From Rhopalosiphum padi (Eukaryota; Arthropoda; Insecta; Hemiptera; Aphididae), in assembly GCF_020882245.1 (NCBI RefSeq), contig NC_083597.1, positions 30,978,652 through 31,042,651 on the forward strand: DNA of 64,000 nt. Direction: 5' to 3'. The notes under the pieces are model-generated. The model ran no database searches. It was not told the DNA's origin and worked only from the letters and a program-made list of their open reading frames with translations. The translations under genes were made by a program, and so were the position numbers. Positions 1-12,500 of this stretch are shown in pieces. Numbering within the stretch: the stretch's first letter is position 1; every line of letters starts with the position of its first letter.

Positions 1-36
1 ACACCTTTTAAGACACCTTTTAAGACACCTTTTAAG
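1..36. repeat. 12-bp tandem repeat at the window edge
   Basis: Three perfect head-to-tail copies of the 12-mer acaccttttaag begin at the first base, so the array may continue outside the window. It lies in what should be the second intron of the globin gene. Confidence 0.85.
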
Positions 37-1087
37 ACAATTTTAAATATTAATTTATTATCATATGATAAGTTAAAGCACTTAATTATCCGATTAGCAA
101 AAAAAAATCTTTAATAAACCTTCATTTTATTTAAAAGTATCAAAATTATTACACTATCGTAGCCTATCTATCTCGTCTAAACTACCTCTTGTTGTTAGTA
201 AATAAACAATAAAATAAATATAATCAAGTAAAGCGATATATATTCAGTTTATAATTTTACTGATTAAATTATTATTTTTTTACTAGGTATGATATATTTA
301 CCATATATGTTTGAAAATTATTTATTTTATTGATTATGTGGGAATATAGTGCGCTATACTTCAATTGCTCATTTAATAAGATTAGGTAAAATCCGTTTTT
401 TGTATTCTTTATTTTATTATAGATTGTGATCAAGTTCATAATCATTATAAAAATATATATCTATTCTCAATGGATACATCATGATAATTTAAATAATGTA
501 CAAATACAATTTTTTATAAAATAATAAAATTTTCCTTTTAATAAAACAAAAAACGATTCTCAAATAAAATAAGATATAATTGAAATAAAAATACTAATTA
601 CTGTGCTATTTATTGTGAATGATTATTATACATGATTAATATTTAATTAGTTAATTTTTAAAGTGTGTAATATGATTTTTTTTATTACTTTAACAATCGA
701 TTTTTATACTATACGTATCTTGGTACTAAACATTTATAGTTGTGATGAAAACATTTTACTTTTCAATTTATTTCTTTTATAGATTCTACGCTATGTAGAT
801 GCACAACTAAATTTTAACAGTAAATCTAATCTTCCTTTAATATCAATCGACAACCATACATATCGTTATTTTTCGTTAATTAAATTTATTATAAATTTGA
901 GTATTTTAATCTATAATTAAAAAGAAGAAAAAATACATTTAAATTAAATTGTTGTTATTTTTTAGTTTTCTAGCTTAATATATATTTTTTTATTTTATTT
1001 TATTTTATCAATTTGTAACTAAAAAAAAATGTATAATATATTTTGTATAAATAATACTTGGGTTTATAATAATAAATATTCACTCAC
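37..1087 (-). other. Globin intron 2 (partial), no other feature
   Basis: This very A+T-rich stretch starts at the globin exon 2 donor (CAG followed by GTGAGT, minus strand). I searched it by eye for a third globin exon (helices G and H) and saw none, so the last exon is probably beyond the left edge. No repeat other than the 12-mer array at the edge was recognised. Confidence 0.5.
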
Positions 1088-2314
1088 CTGAAAATGTTTC
1101 GGTGTAAGTCCATATTTTTTATGTTTAATGCCAAGATTTGTAAGTATTTTTTCTAATTCTTCAGGTTTATCAAGGTGATCAATAGTAGACCCTAATGCAG
1201 CACCTACTTTCGATGCATGTGACATAAACTGAGGATTAGACGCAAGTTCATCCATCGGTAAGTTCTTAAGCCGTTTGAATAATGATTGATACTCAGGATT
1301 TTCTTTGAATAACCTTATGGTAATAAATATTATTAAAAGCAGTATTAAATTAGTTATATGCAGAGGAAACATGTAAAATCAAAAATAATTTGTCAGTATT
1401 GAATATTGATGATTGATGGTATGCATAAAACATAACATAAATAAGACTATTTGATTTCAAACATTTTATAGACGAGTTATCGTAGTTAAAAATTAAATAA
1501 TTTTTTTTTAATTAATATTATTTTCATTGTTTTAATATTTCTTATAAGAAATACTACATTTTAAGAGTAATAATTTCAAAGCTAAATGTGATTTATCACC
1601 ACGGCCTTTCATGTTTAATGCTGTTGTGTCAATCAAACGTCAGCGGTCGTTTTAACAGTTAAAATTTCAAAATATAAACCAATTGTTTATAGTAATTAAA
1701 TTAATAAGCTAATAATACTAAAATAGGCTAAAACTTGAATACAAGATTAACTTTGAAAATAAATTTCATAATTGATTGAACTATCAACAAATGTATAAAA
1801 ATGATATACATATGTTTTAGAGCTATATTATATTATTAGGTTTGATGCAAAAGTATACGATTTTAATGAGGTATATTTTTTAGTTAACAATAACGTGCAG
1901 AGATATTAATTAATTTTTTAAATGGTAACTTTTATTTTTACGAATATTTAAATTCTTGGAGATATTCAAAAAAAGTATGTGGTTTTATATTAAAATTAAT
2001 TTGTATTTTAAATATATTTCATTAAAATTGGTTTCATATTGGATTCACATATCAATACATCATTCATCTGTTGATTCGTTATACAAAGACAACATCGTAA
2101 ATTCAAAATTATAGAAAATTAAAATAGTATTTTTTTTTAATAAGCCATTAGCATGTTTATGAGCACAGTAATTATATATTTTATATTTATGTATAAATAG
2201 GATAAACAGGTACCTGATGACTAATGCTGACGCCAATTGGGTCGGGTTCTGTGCAAGCACTGACCATGAATCTCTTAGTTGCGAAATTTGAAGAGGACTC
2301 AATGAACTTGCCAT
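1088..2314 (-). CDS. Globin, 5' part (exons 1 and 2 of probably 3)
   Basis: Heme-binding oxygen-carrier family protein; insect members are usually cytoplasmic, intracellular globins of tracheal tissue and fat body. Exon 1 is 2314-2214 (ATG; 33 codons plus two bases; donor CAG/GTACCT). Exon 2 is 1313-1088 (acceptor CATAAG; donor CAG/GTGAGT). Splicing AG+G makes Arg34 and gives 109 residues covering helices A to early G. Visible landmarks are Trp17 (helix A), Pro40, Phe46 as CD1, His66 as distal E7 and His98 as proximal F8. Intron 1 is in phase 2 after about 33 codons (B12.2) and intron 2 in phase 0 just after the TPKHFQ segment (G7.0), the two ancestral globin intron sites. Helices G-H are missing because the gene runs off the left edge. 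The residues upstream of Arg34 in the raw reading frame of exon 2 are intronic. I cannot say which insect globin subfamily this is. Confidence 0.93.
1314..2213 (-). other. Globin intron 1 (900 bp)
   Basis: A GT-AG phase 2 intron on the minus strand. Its donor is GTACCT and its acceptor follows the bases ttattaccataag. The sequence is A+T rich and holds no other feature I recognise. Confidence 0.88.
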
Positions 2315-2389
2315 TTTATGTTTAAGTGTGCAATATGCCTGGCGACCGTTAGCGAAAGTCGACGAAACGTAAATGCGTAACGTTTCGAG

Positions 2390-2400
2390 ACAGACTGAAA
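2390..2400 (-). promoter_or_regulatory. Possible initiator of the globin gene
   Basis: On the minus strand the word TTTCAGTCTG contains TCAGTC, which matches the arthropod initiator TCA(G/T)T(T/C). It lies about 80 bases before the globin ATG, in a CpG-containing stretch (2340-2410) that stands out from the A+T-rich surroundings. No clear TATA box was seen. This is inference from motif and position only. Confidence 0.35.
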
Positions 2401-2449
2401 CAGTTGTATGAACTGTACCTACTCGTATAAGAATCCGCTACACACTGTA

Positions 2450-2515
2450 CACGCACACACGCACAATCATACACACGCACGCACACACACACGCACTCAC
2501 ACACACACACACATA
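2450..2515. repeat. CA-rich microsatellite upstream of globin
   Basis: An imperfect (CA)n tract with interspersed CG and TCA words, just upstream of the probable globin promoter. Confidence 0.9.
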
Positions 2516-5500
2516 CAAATTACGTCATATGTGTTTGAACACTTGTAGACACGTCTAATACTTATTCAGATAAGGCGCGTTAAATTGCCAACCAGAATAC
2601 ATTTCGATCACATGTAGGAGCACTGATAGTGTATACTCGCTGTTAAAAGGCGTTTCATTTTTAGACCCGCAGTGGCTTATTAAATTTTACTGTAGGCTTA
2701 ATTGGAACTGAAAAAAAAATCAATCGACACTGCTAACAGAAATGCAAGGGAGCCGAAGAATAGGTCATTGTGTTCATGTATACACGGCTGAGATTTATAC
2801 AGAGTGGAACAAATCGGAAAGATTCAATCATCTAAGCGTGGTGTATATTATATACTAACTAAATAGTAAATTGTACTCATTTCGAGATAATCTAGATTGA
2901 AGTGGGCATTTTACATGTCCGTTAGTTGATTTGTTAGTTTTTTTCTGTCAATGGGTGAAACGATGATAGGTAAAAACAATAACTCTGCCTCGCAGTATTA
3001 ATACCTTAATACAATAATTAAATATGATTACTTATAAGATATAATTTTTACATATTACATTTATTAAAGTAGGTAACAATAATTCCATCTTCTTTGACAA
3101 ATGTCATTTTTCATTTTCAGCGATAAGAATATCATAATTTTAAACAAAATTTCTTATAGAAAACTTTCTGAGAAGCTTGGTAAGAGTATTTGACGTTCAT
3201 AATTCATCTGGTCTGTAAACTAAAAATAGTAAGTGGTTTTAAGTTTTAACCCACTATACTATAAATGTGTAGTATTTTTCTAACTAATAAAGCGAGTGGT
3301 TTTTGTCCATCGACTTTTTTAGAGTCCAAATTAGAGTTATGAGGTTTTAGTATGTAACTATATTAACATTTAATATAAAATTTAATATATATAATTATTA
3401 TAATTAGTGTTTTTTTAATTTAAATAAATTATCACATAGTTCCATCACTGAATGGCTCCATTGCCTAAGTCCAATTGTCTTATATAAATTAACTAATTTG
3501 ATTTATATAAAACCTATATTATGTGTTTTCTTTATTGTAAAATACTTCATATACAAGTTATATAATTTAGAAAATGAGTACTAAAATTAAATTATAAACA
3601 CAAATGTAGAATAAAATAAATTATAAATAATAATCTTTTATATTTACTTATATTTTAGATACTATTTTTTAATAGTACTTATAGTACTACTCGTATAATA
3701 TTTTACATGTATCTAGAATTTTTTTTTTAATTTCGATAACTTTGTTTTCATTTATATAGGTAAGAACCTACCTATATGTTTTTATGTATCTGATATGTTT
3801 TCAATGCTGAATTTGGTAGAAAATATTACAGATCTACAGTCATTACTTATTACTTGTATAGTTTATGGTATGTTGTTATGATATATTGGAAAACTTTAAA
3901 AACATACCTGAAATGTTAAAACTTTTAGACCTGTATTATTTTTTCATTAAAAAATTGAATGGTTTTCGGTGAAACAGAAATCTGCCGTTTTTATTGAACT
4001 CTAAAATGCTTCACAACGATGCACAATTCAAAGTTACATCGGATTAAGGCCTAATTTTGGCCAATGTCTACAATTTAGTAAATAACTAATGTTTTTTGTA
4101 GTGTATAAGTATAATGTATATCATGGATAATGTTTAAGTCCCTCATGTAAACTATTTTTCGATACGGCTTGAAAATAGTCTGCAGTTTTGAAATCACGTA
4201 CATACTTATCTTGTATTCTACCTGGCTTTGATATATTACCGGTCATGACCTCGTGCCTTGTCTTGTGTTGCAGTTCCGTTGTTTCGTTCGTAATGATCTA
4301 GATCAGGGGCTACCAATCAATATTTATATATACTTGGAAATCGGATAGTTTTCGGAGGCCATCAAAATGCAATGCACGGGTTCATTGTTCAACTAAAGAA
4401 AATAAAGATAAATTAAATATTAAAATAAAAACCTCATTTTATTCACCACCAAAAATAATAATTTAAAAACTAAATGTATTGTCTGTTAGCGTGAGCCAAG
4501 TATAGTACTTCCACGGACCATGGGTCACCATTTAGTTATTACCACTACTTTAAAAAGAAAGCTGAATGAAGCATAAAGTCACCACGTTCCAAATATTTTT
4601 TTTTATAAATAAGGTTCCCATAAATTCAAGAAATATAAATATATCTTAAAAATTTCATATGATCATTATTTAAACAACTTTACATAAAAATAATAATAAA
4701 ATGATTGTTAAATAACTAAATTTAAATCGGTAAAACTTATGTTTGATGATAAGAAACATTATGTTAATTTATTTATTTATTAACATTCATCCATCAACTT
4801 AATACTTATTATTTACATATTATTATCGCGTTCATTCTTCCATTTACAACGTATAACTTTTAATATGTATTTTGGACGTTGAGGATAGTTATACATAGTA
4901 AGTTATTTGCAAGGGCGCTAGGCTGATCAATTTAACTATTTTTATTAAGTTGAAAGTTATTTTTATTTTTAACTTGTAAAAGTTACAAATATGTATTGAT
5001 TAGGTCTGTCAGCCAATATTTAAACCTAAATTAAGTATTTTATGAGACTTTTTTTCTGATTCTTGGCAATATTTTTTTTTTTTTTTTGGTACTCTTTAGA
5101 GATCATAGAATAATTTAAAATGATTATGAATAAAACTCTTTTCTATTAATTTATAATTATTTAAATAAATGTTGACGTGCGTACTGCGTGAAGTTAGCAC
5201 GCCAATGGCGCCAAACCCAGACTTTTTTGTAAAGCAAAATCTAGAATTTTTGTCCCAATCATTTATCTGATTTAAATTATAACAATTATAAATTACACTT
5301 AGTAATAGTAGTAGGGCGTAGTTAACAAACTGATAATGGATCCGTTTAGTCTTTTGTGGGGCTACTATTATGTGTCTTATTTTTATACATTGTTCTGTAC
5401 GATCTTAAATGTGTGTCATTATCATTTATTTAAATGCAGGTTATTATTCCTAGCTCAATGCTATTGTATATAAATAGTTCATCGCTGCATAATCAGCCTA

Positions 5501-8500
5501 ATACTTTTCTAATGGTTCAAAAGAGCCCTTATCAATGTCAGTACTCAATACTCAGTATTTTATAGTTATTATATTATATACTATTGTATGCAATATAACT
5601 ATCGACTAGCATTAGTTAGATATTTTTACGTTAATTATGAATTTATGATCAATCTATTGTACTTTAACTTCTGGCGTATACTTTCATATTCTATTTTTAT
5701 AATTATCAAAATGAATTACGCAGATTTTTCACTCGAGCAACAGCTCGTCCTAAAACTCGAAAGTGCCGTGATAATAATTATGACGTTATTCGTGTCAGTT
5801 GAACTTGAATTGATTAATAATTTTTTTGATGATATATCGGATTGTCTACTCGATTTTGGGGAGCAAAAAAAAGTAGAAAACGTCATTCCAGCTCAAAGTG
5901 TACAACCTTGACTGTTGTCACAAAATCTATATTAATTACTTTTCGTGTGTATTATTGATGTTCAGCATTACGTCTGTCATCGTATCACCTGTAGATGCCG
6001 AAATTACGTTGTTCATTTCTGAGGAACTGCCACGCGATTAGGTACTTTCAATTATTGTCAGCGAGTACTGTTCCAATTTTGTGTTGGTAGACCCAACTAT
6101 TTGTACGATCTTTTCCGACATCGTAGATTAATATAAATCCGCAGTTTCTATTATATAATTTCAGCCATGTATGGTCGTTTGGACATGGCATATATTGCTC
6201 ACACAGAAAGATGTAGATTGCAAAACGTAAAATGATTAATGAACCTTGTGGTTTGTATTAAATTTTAAAATCATATATATATATAAATTATATAAACAGA
6301 ATAATGTTTATGAATTAATTGAAACTAACTACTACAATATAAATTTTAATCTTTGAGATTTTGATAAATTTAAAATTCTAACTTTAAATGCTTATAGACA
6401 AAAAAATAAAACCAAAATCTCTCATGCCTATTATAAATAGCTCAAAAAGAGTCAAAAATTTTTTTAAATTATACCATATTTGTCTATATAAAACGATACT
6501 ATAAATAACATTTGGTGAATATTTTAAGTTTTTGCGGTTATTCATTTTTGAATCATAACAAAATAAAGAAATAAATTTGGACGTAAACTTTTTTAGCATG
6601 AAAATTCCCGTTTTTCCTTAATATTTTGAAAAATTCTAGCAATTTTTATTTTTTTACCTTTTTGAAGTATAAACAAGACCCAATTTTCTATACAAAATCA
6701 TTATCTTCAAAATTAAAAATTGAAACATATTTTCGTCTACTAATCATTTATACAAATTAAAGACTTAAAAAAATACACATGATTGTAAATCAATAGATTA
6801 ATCGCTCCGCTTAGAATTGAAAATATTAAATAGGTATTGGATAGGTACTTATTAGCAATATTATTTGAATATTTACAACGTCAAGTCATTATATAAATAT
6901 AGTTGTATATTAATAAACTACTTAAATTAAATAGTTAATTACTATAAGTACTACAAGTACCTACATTTTTCTAAGAGTTCTTAAATAAATAAAATAAAGG
7001 CAAAATCCCAATTAACACGACAATATATATAATGTTACATTATGATTTATGATAATATACATATGTACACTTGTCACTTACCACGTGCATTTGCATAAAT
7101 CCATACCAATTTTACCAGCAGATATCTATATGTTAAGCAATGATAAAAGAATATTGAATATTAATTTAACAATCTAAACCAATACATTATGTAATTAATT
7201 CATTTAATATTATGATGTACAGCAAATACTCTATAGGTGCTCAATTTAAAACAAGATTAACCTCTGCCAGTCGGACGGCAAGCGTGTGTGTACATATTAT
7301 GTAAACGAGATATACCTACCTATTTTAAATTTATAACGGACTGTGACGAACATGCGCCGAATGTCGCGGTTCTCGTCACTTTATTATTTTATCAACCGCT
7401 GAACCGCTGAACCGCCTAGGGCTAGCTTGAATTTTCTACTAATATAGAGTACACAGGTAATAGATTAAAATATACGGATATGGTAAAGCAGTTTTTAAAA
7501 AACGAAAATCTGTTTAAATAATGAGCGTAGTTTGGCAAAACCGCGAGAATATCGCAGAACGATAGTTGACAAAATTATTGCTGATTGAGGTAATTTTTTT
7601 ACTTCTAGTCATATTATTTGAGATGGTGGTTTAAAATCACACTAATCACAGATATATTAAAATACCTATTAGATAGTTAACTATCTCTAGTCTCTACGAT
7701 ATAGGTAATATAAAAATTATAAAGCCGAAAAAATCTAAGATAAGAGAATTTTGGTAATTTTGTCGGCTTCGAAAACATATAGATACGAGCCGGAAACCGA
7801 GTTCAATATTTCAAACATGGTCACATGGACTAAGTCACTAAGATATCTAATTCAAATTAGTGTTGGACAACGATATAATATTGTATCGATATCATTCTGA
7901 TTTTCCTGATATTATATCGCGATATCGCATCGAATTATTTTTTTATAAAAAATAAGAAATAGTCCACCTGGTGGGAGAGGGGACCCCTTCGGGGTCATGG
8001 GGGAAAAGTTGGGTAAAAGCAGACCTAAGCATTTTGAAATAGTGACGGGAAACGATATCGATAATTCGAAACGATATATCGATATCGTAACAAATTTTTC
8101 ACACCGATATCGTTCTATACTTTATAAATTGTATGATATATTATAGGTATATCGTGATATCAAATTTAATAATTTTTTTAGAAATACATTTTATAATTAG
8201 AATCTAAGCTTTAGTAAATTGTATTGTGTGTGCTCTGTACTGTGTAATAAACCATTAACTAATAACTAATAAAGTAATAAGTAATACCTAGTACAGTAGT
8301 ACCTAATATTTGTCAGCTGATAAAGTTTGTACACGTGTTCCCGGGAAATGTGAATTATTATATTATTTATATTATTTTGGTGTACCAATCATAAACATCA
8401 ATTATTACATTTATAAAACGTTTTAAAAATTATGGTGCCAAAAGTTTTTCCGGAAATCATTAGTTTTAAAGTTATAGCCTACTAAGTTCACGATTTTTGG

Positions 8501-9549
8501 TCTTATAATTAACTGTAATTATAAATTAATTTTTCAATTTTTGTTTCGTTACCTAGGCGAATCAAAGTTTTAAAAAATATTATGTAAAAATATATTAATC
8601 GAAAATCATAACTTTTAAGGATTGGCATAAATCACAAGCTAAAAAAAATGTCGAGGGAGCCACTATACTTATAAAGTTATAAAACTAAAGGTTAGGTCAG
8701 CAATAGACCCTCAGCTGAGTATTTTGTCATATTTTGTGCCATAGAATTTACAAATTTACTTGTTGTATATTTTATAGTTGGTACCACGGTTTTATTGCGG
8801 TTGGTACGCAAATGACCAAGGTATTATCGGTAACAGTTTAACCTAACCGAGTGCTTTTTCTGAACGTTTCAATTAAGTCATTTGGATTTTGGGCCGTTTT
8901 GTTTTTTTCGTTGTGGCAGACCATAGACTATAGATTGGTTTCTGACCTCTAAATAGTGCAGACTGCAGATAGATACAACCAAGTACATTAAATAAAAAGT
9001 ATTAAAATAATAGTAATTAAATATTTAAATACCTATAAGTATAAAATGCTATTACTGCGAGTTACCAACATTTCTTTACCAATGCACTTTGCACAGGTAT
9101 TCGGTAACTGGTTTATGTTTCATGTAATATATATGTATAAATGATAGCTGGTGTGAAAGCACCATAATTTTTATTATTATTTTTAATTTTTCACAAAAAA
9201 TCCTGTAATAATAAGAACTAGGTACCTAGTATATTGTAGGTACAGTACAACAGCATTTTGACTATTTTGAGCATTTAGTACTTTAACAGTAAGAATTAAG
9301 AATACGCTTGTGCATGACAGCAAGTAATAAGTAATTAGCTGTTAGTATTTACAAAAATACAGGAAAATATTACGGTATACCTACATTAACAGTTAGATCG
9401 TAGGTAGTTAAGTAAAAGTATTCGTTAATTTGTTTTAACATTTGTCATTCAATGATTTAATATTTCAATATTGCACCATACACACTATATATTAATATAT
9501 TATACACCTGCTACCTAGTAATTAGTATTATTTTCAGACTCAGATAAAA
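2516..9549. other. Intergenic region, globin to coiled-coil gene
   Basis: No convincing gene. A 107-codon plus-strand frame at 5588-5911 begins with two hydrophobic stretches and has a more acidic second half; it matches no family I know, and it may be a decayed transposon frame or chance. At 4298-4540 the edge word caggggctaccaatc resembles hAT element termini, but no matching right end could be fixed. At 7395-7420 the word aaccgctg is repeated two to three times. The remainder is A+T-rich filler. Confidence 0.5.
7870..8110. repeat. GATATC-rich palindromic patch, possible MITE
   Basis: Two clusters of overlapping CGATATC/GATATCG words (about 7868-7935 and 8050-8112) flank a G+C-richer centre. 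The centre contains a perfect hairpin, GACCCC-TTC-GGGGTC, at 7982-7996. The arrangement suggests a small inverted-repeat element, but I could not define exact ends or a target duplication. Confidence 0.4.
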
Positions 9550-12500
9550 ATGTCAGGTAATGATGAAAATGATGCAAGTATTCAAAATGACTTGAGTAAA
9601 TTTAATTTGACTTTTTATGAAAGTAGTATTGAACTTTGGAGAATTGAAGAAATGTGTCGTTGTGAGTTTTGATTAAATATATTTTAAATTGAAATTATTC
9701 TCTTAAAAAGTAAATTCAGTCTTGGATTAAAATTAATGGTATTTTATTATAATCAATAATATAAACTTATTAACGCAATACCTACATATTATTTGTAAGT
9801 TTTAACTGCTATAAGTAATAACTTAATAAGGAATTGATTATTATAAACTCAAATGAGTATTGTTTGTTAATATTATTAGGTAAGTATATAACTGTATTTA
9901 ACTAGTACCTACTTACTAATTTAGTAAGAATTTAATTTGATCTCTTGATCTCTGTGTAGATAATTCTAATTAAGATGCCACTTCTTACTTAAATAGTTTT
10001 AAATAAGTACCTATATTAATTATCCAGTCAATACTGTCTCCTATACACTTATATTGATACCTATTTCATATTTATATCAATATGCAATATTTTATATACC
10101 TATAGTGCACTTAATAATTTTAAACTTAAGTAAATGGTCGATATTGTGGTAATGCGCAGAAAATCAAATTAATTAGTTATATTCAAAATTGTAAGCAAAA
10201 TTTAAAGAGAACCAACAGCCAATATGAAATAGGTACCTAATTCAAAGTTCCCAAAACTCCAATTTAACCATTTAAAGTTATTTAATTTAAGTTATTTGAT
10301 TGAGCATTAAAAGTGAACATTCTTATTATAAACCCATTTATGATTAATTTGCTGTTTAGTTTTTTAAAATAAACATAAAAATATGTAATGGAAATAAAGT
10401 ATTTTTTGTGGAATTTTTACTACCTATGGGTTCAAAAATTCAAACGAGCATAATAAAATATTACCAATTGTCCTTAAAAAAATCTATATGTATTTATAAC
10501 AATTATCATACATTATTATACACATACATACTTGCTTTTTTTTTTACAAATTACCAACTCAATTTTTGTCTTCTACTTTTTTTTAATATCTTAGTAATTC
10601 AAACCCTTGATAATCTGAAATTGTTATTAGTCCATTCAACAACAAATTCTACTGTGTACCTATCTATGTATCTGTATGTTTTACTCAAAGATTTGTTCCA
10701 TAGTAATATACAATCAATTTAACACAGATTTAACCTAAAATACATGTTTTAGTAAAAGTAAAAAGTATTGAAGAAATCAAACATGCTGCTGAACAAGTTA
10801 CTTTGGAAAATGAATGGGTTGAAAAACAATTGCATGATACTAAATCAAGATTAGATGAAGTTAGAGAAAATATAGTGAGGTAACATTATTAAAATGTCAT
10901 TAAAAATACTTTTAATTTAAAATTTAAAACAATTCTACTTAGAAAAATGTTAAATCTAATTCAGAATAAAAGTTAATAATTTTATATTTTATTAATTTTC
11001 AGTTTTGATAACATTATTTTCTCTCTTAATGAAACATTAGCTCATCTAGAAATCCAATATAAAAAGAAAGAATTTGCTTTAAATAAATCAAAATGTGAAC
11101 ATGAATTACAGCTGTTTATAAAAATGGAGTTGTGGCAAAAAGAGGAGGTTAGTAATTGGATTTTTAATAATATTTTATGAAAAAAAAAATGAGATAATTT
11201 GTTAGAAAGGTAGATTTAAAATCTAACAATATTTGGTAAATAGCAACTAGATAGTCTATTTTAATTTGACCAATTTAATTGTCTTAAAAAATAATTAATT
11301 ATTCTTAATCATAACCATAATGTGGATGCTCTATATAAATAAACAATATAAAAATATATTCCTAATTTATGAAAGTTCTACAAAGTTTATCTAATATGTT
11401 ATGCAAAGAAATATTTTGAAATATATATATAAAATATGATCTAAATATACATGAGTAGATACGATACATATTTCTATAAGTAAAAAATTCAAATTCAGTG
11501 AACTGTTTAGGAACGACTAAATAATATACCTGAAGTTAAATTATTAAAAATTGCTGACTCAGAACTGAAAAACACACAATTAGAATATGAAGAGTTATTG
11601 ATAAATCTACAAGATTTAGTTGAAAAGATTAACATAGCTACACGTGAAAATGGTAATTGCATTGCATTTATATAGTTAAAACAATTTAATACAAAGTGTT
11701 TAGTTCTTCTAGAAATAGATTTAGTTTTTTTATATCAATCAAAATATAGCTAAATAAAAAGTACTAGTTGTATATATTATTTTAAAATGAATTGTTATAC
11801 ATATTAAAATTATATTTTTATAGATGAAAAACGGAACCATATCATTGTAGAATATGCCAATGTTTATATTGAAATGCTATCTTTAAATAAGAGAGAAGAA
11901 AACTGCAAGACTCTTTTAAGGTAAATAGTTTGTTATTTTAAATTTAATTTTGGTGTCAAATAATGATAATTTTAGATGAACAGCTGGCATAAGTAAGTAT
12001 AGGTAGTACCTATAATAAATTAATTTTTACTCAATGGTATAATACTATATTTTAGAAAATTGAATGCAGAGTATAATGAGAAATGTTGTATGAAAAATGT
12101 ACTTCTTGAATCCCAAAATAAGGTAAAACAAATATTTATTAAAACTAAAATGTTGTTATACTAATAATATTACATTTCATTTTCAGAGAGTTAATAAATT
12201 ATTATTTTGGTCACATACTCCTAGCACATTTGACTCCAACATTTTCAATATGAAACTTAATTCATTGAGTCAAGATCACCTAACACCTAATTTAACATAT
12301 TCCAGTAATTATAATCATGATAATTTTACTTATGATAAAGATGATGTAAATATTCAGAATTCAAAATTAAATAAACCGAAAAAAAATGTAACTTTTTTAT
12401 TATCTTCTGACGATAAAATATCCCTGGAAACAAATGATGAGGATGTCAATATTTGCAAAAATTTAGATGTACTTACAGAAGAAATCAATGAAAATATAAA

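Noticed and set aside
5588..5911. 107-codon plus-strand frame considered as a Harbinger or hAT transposase remnant
   Set aside because: No transposase motif could be aligned and no terminal repeats were found around it.
10408..10722. 104-codon plus-strand open frame
   Set aside because: Lies within intron 1 of the coiled-coil gene, is A+T-driven and ends before the exon 2 acceptor.
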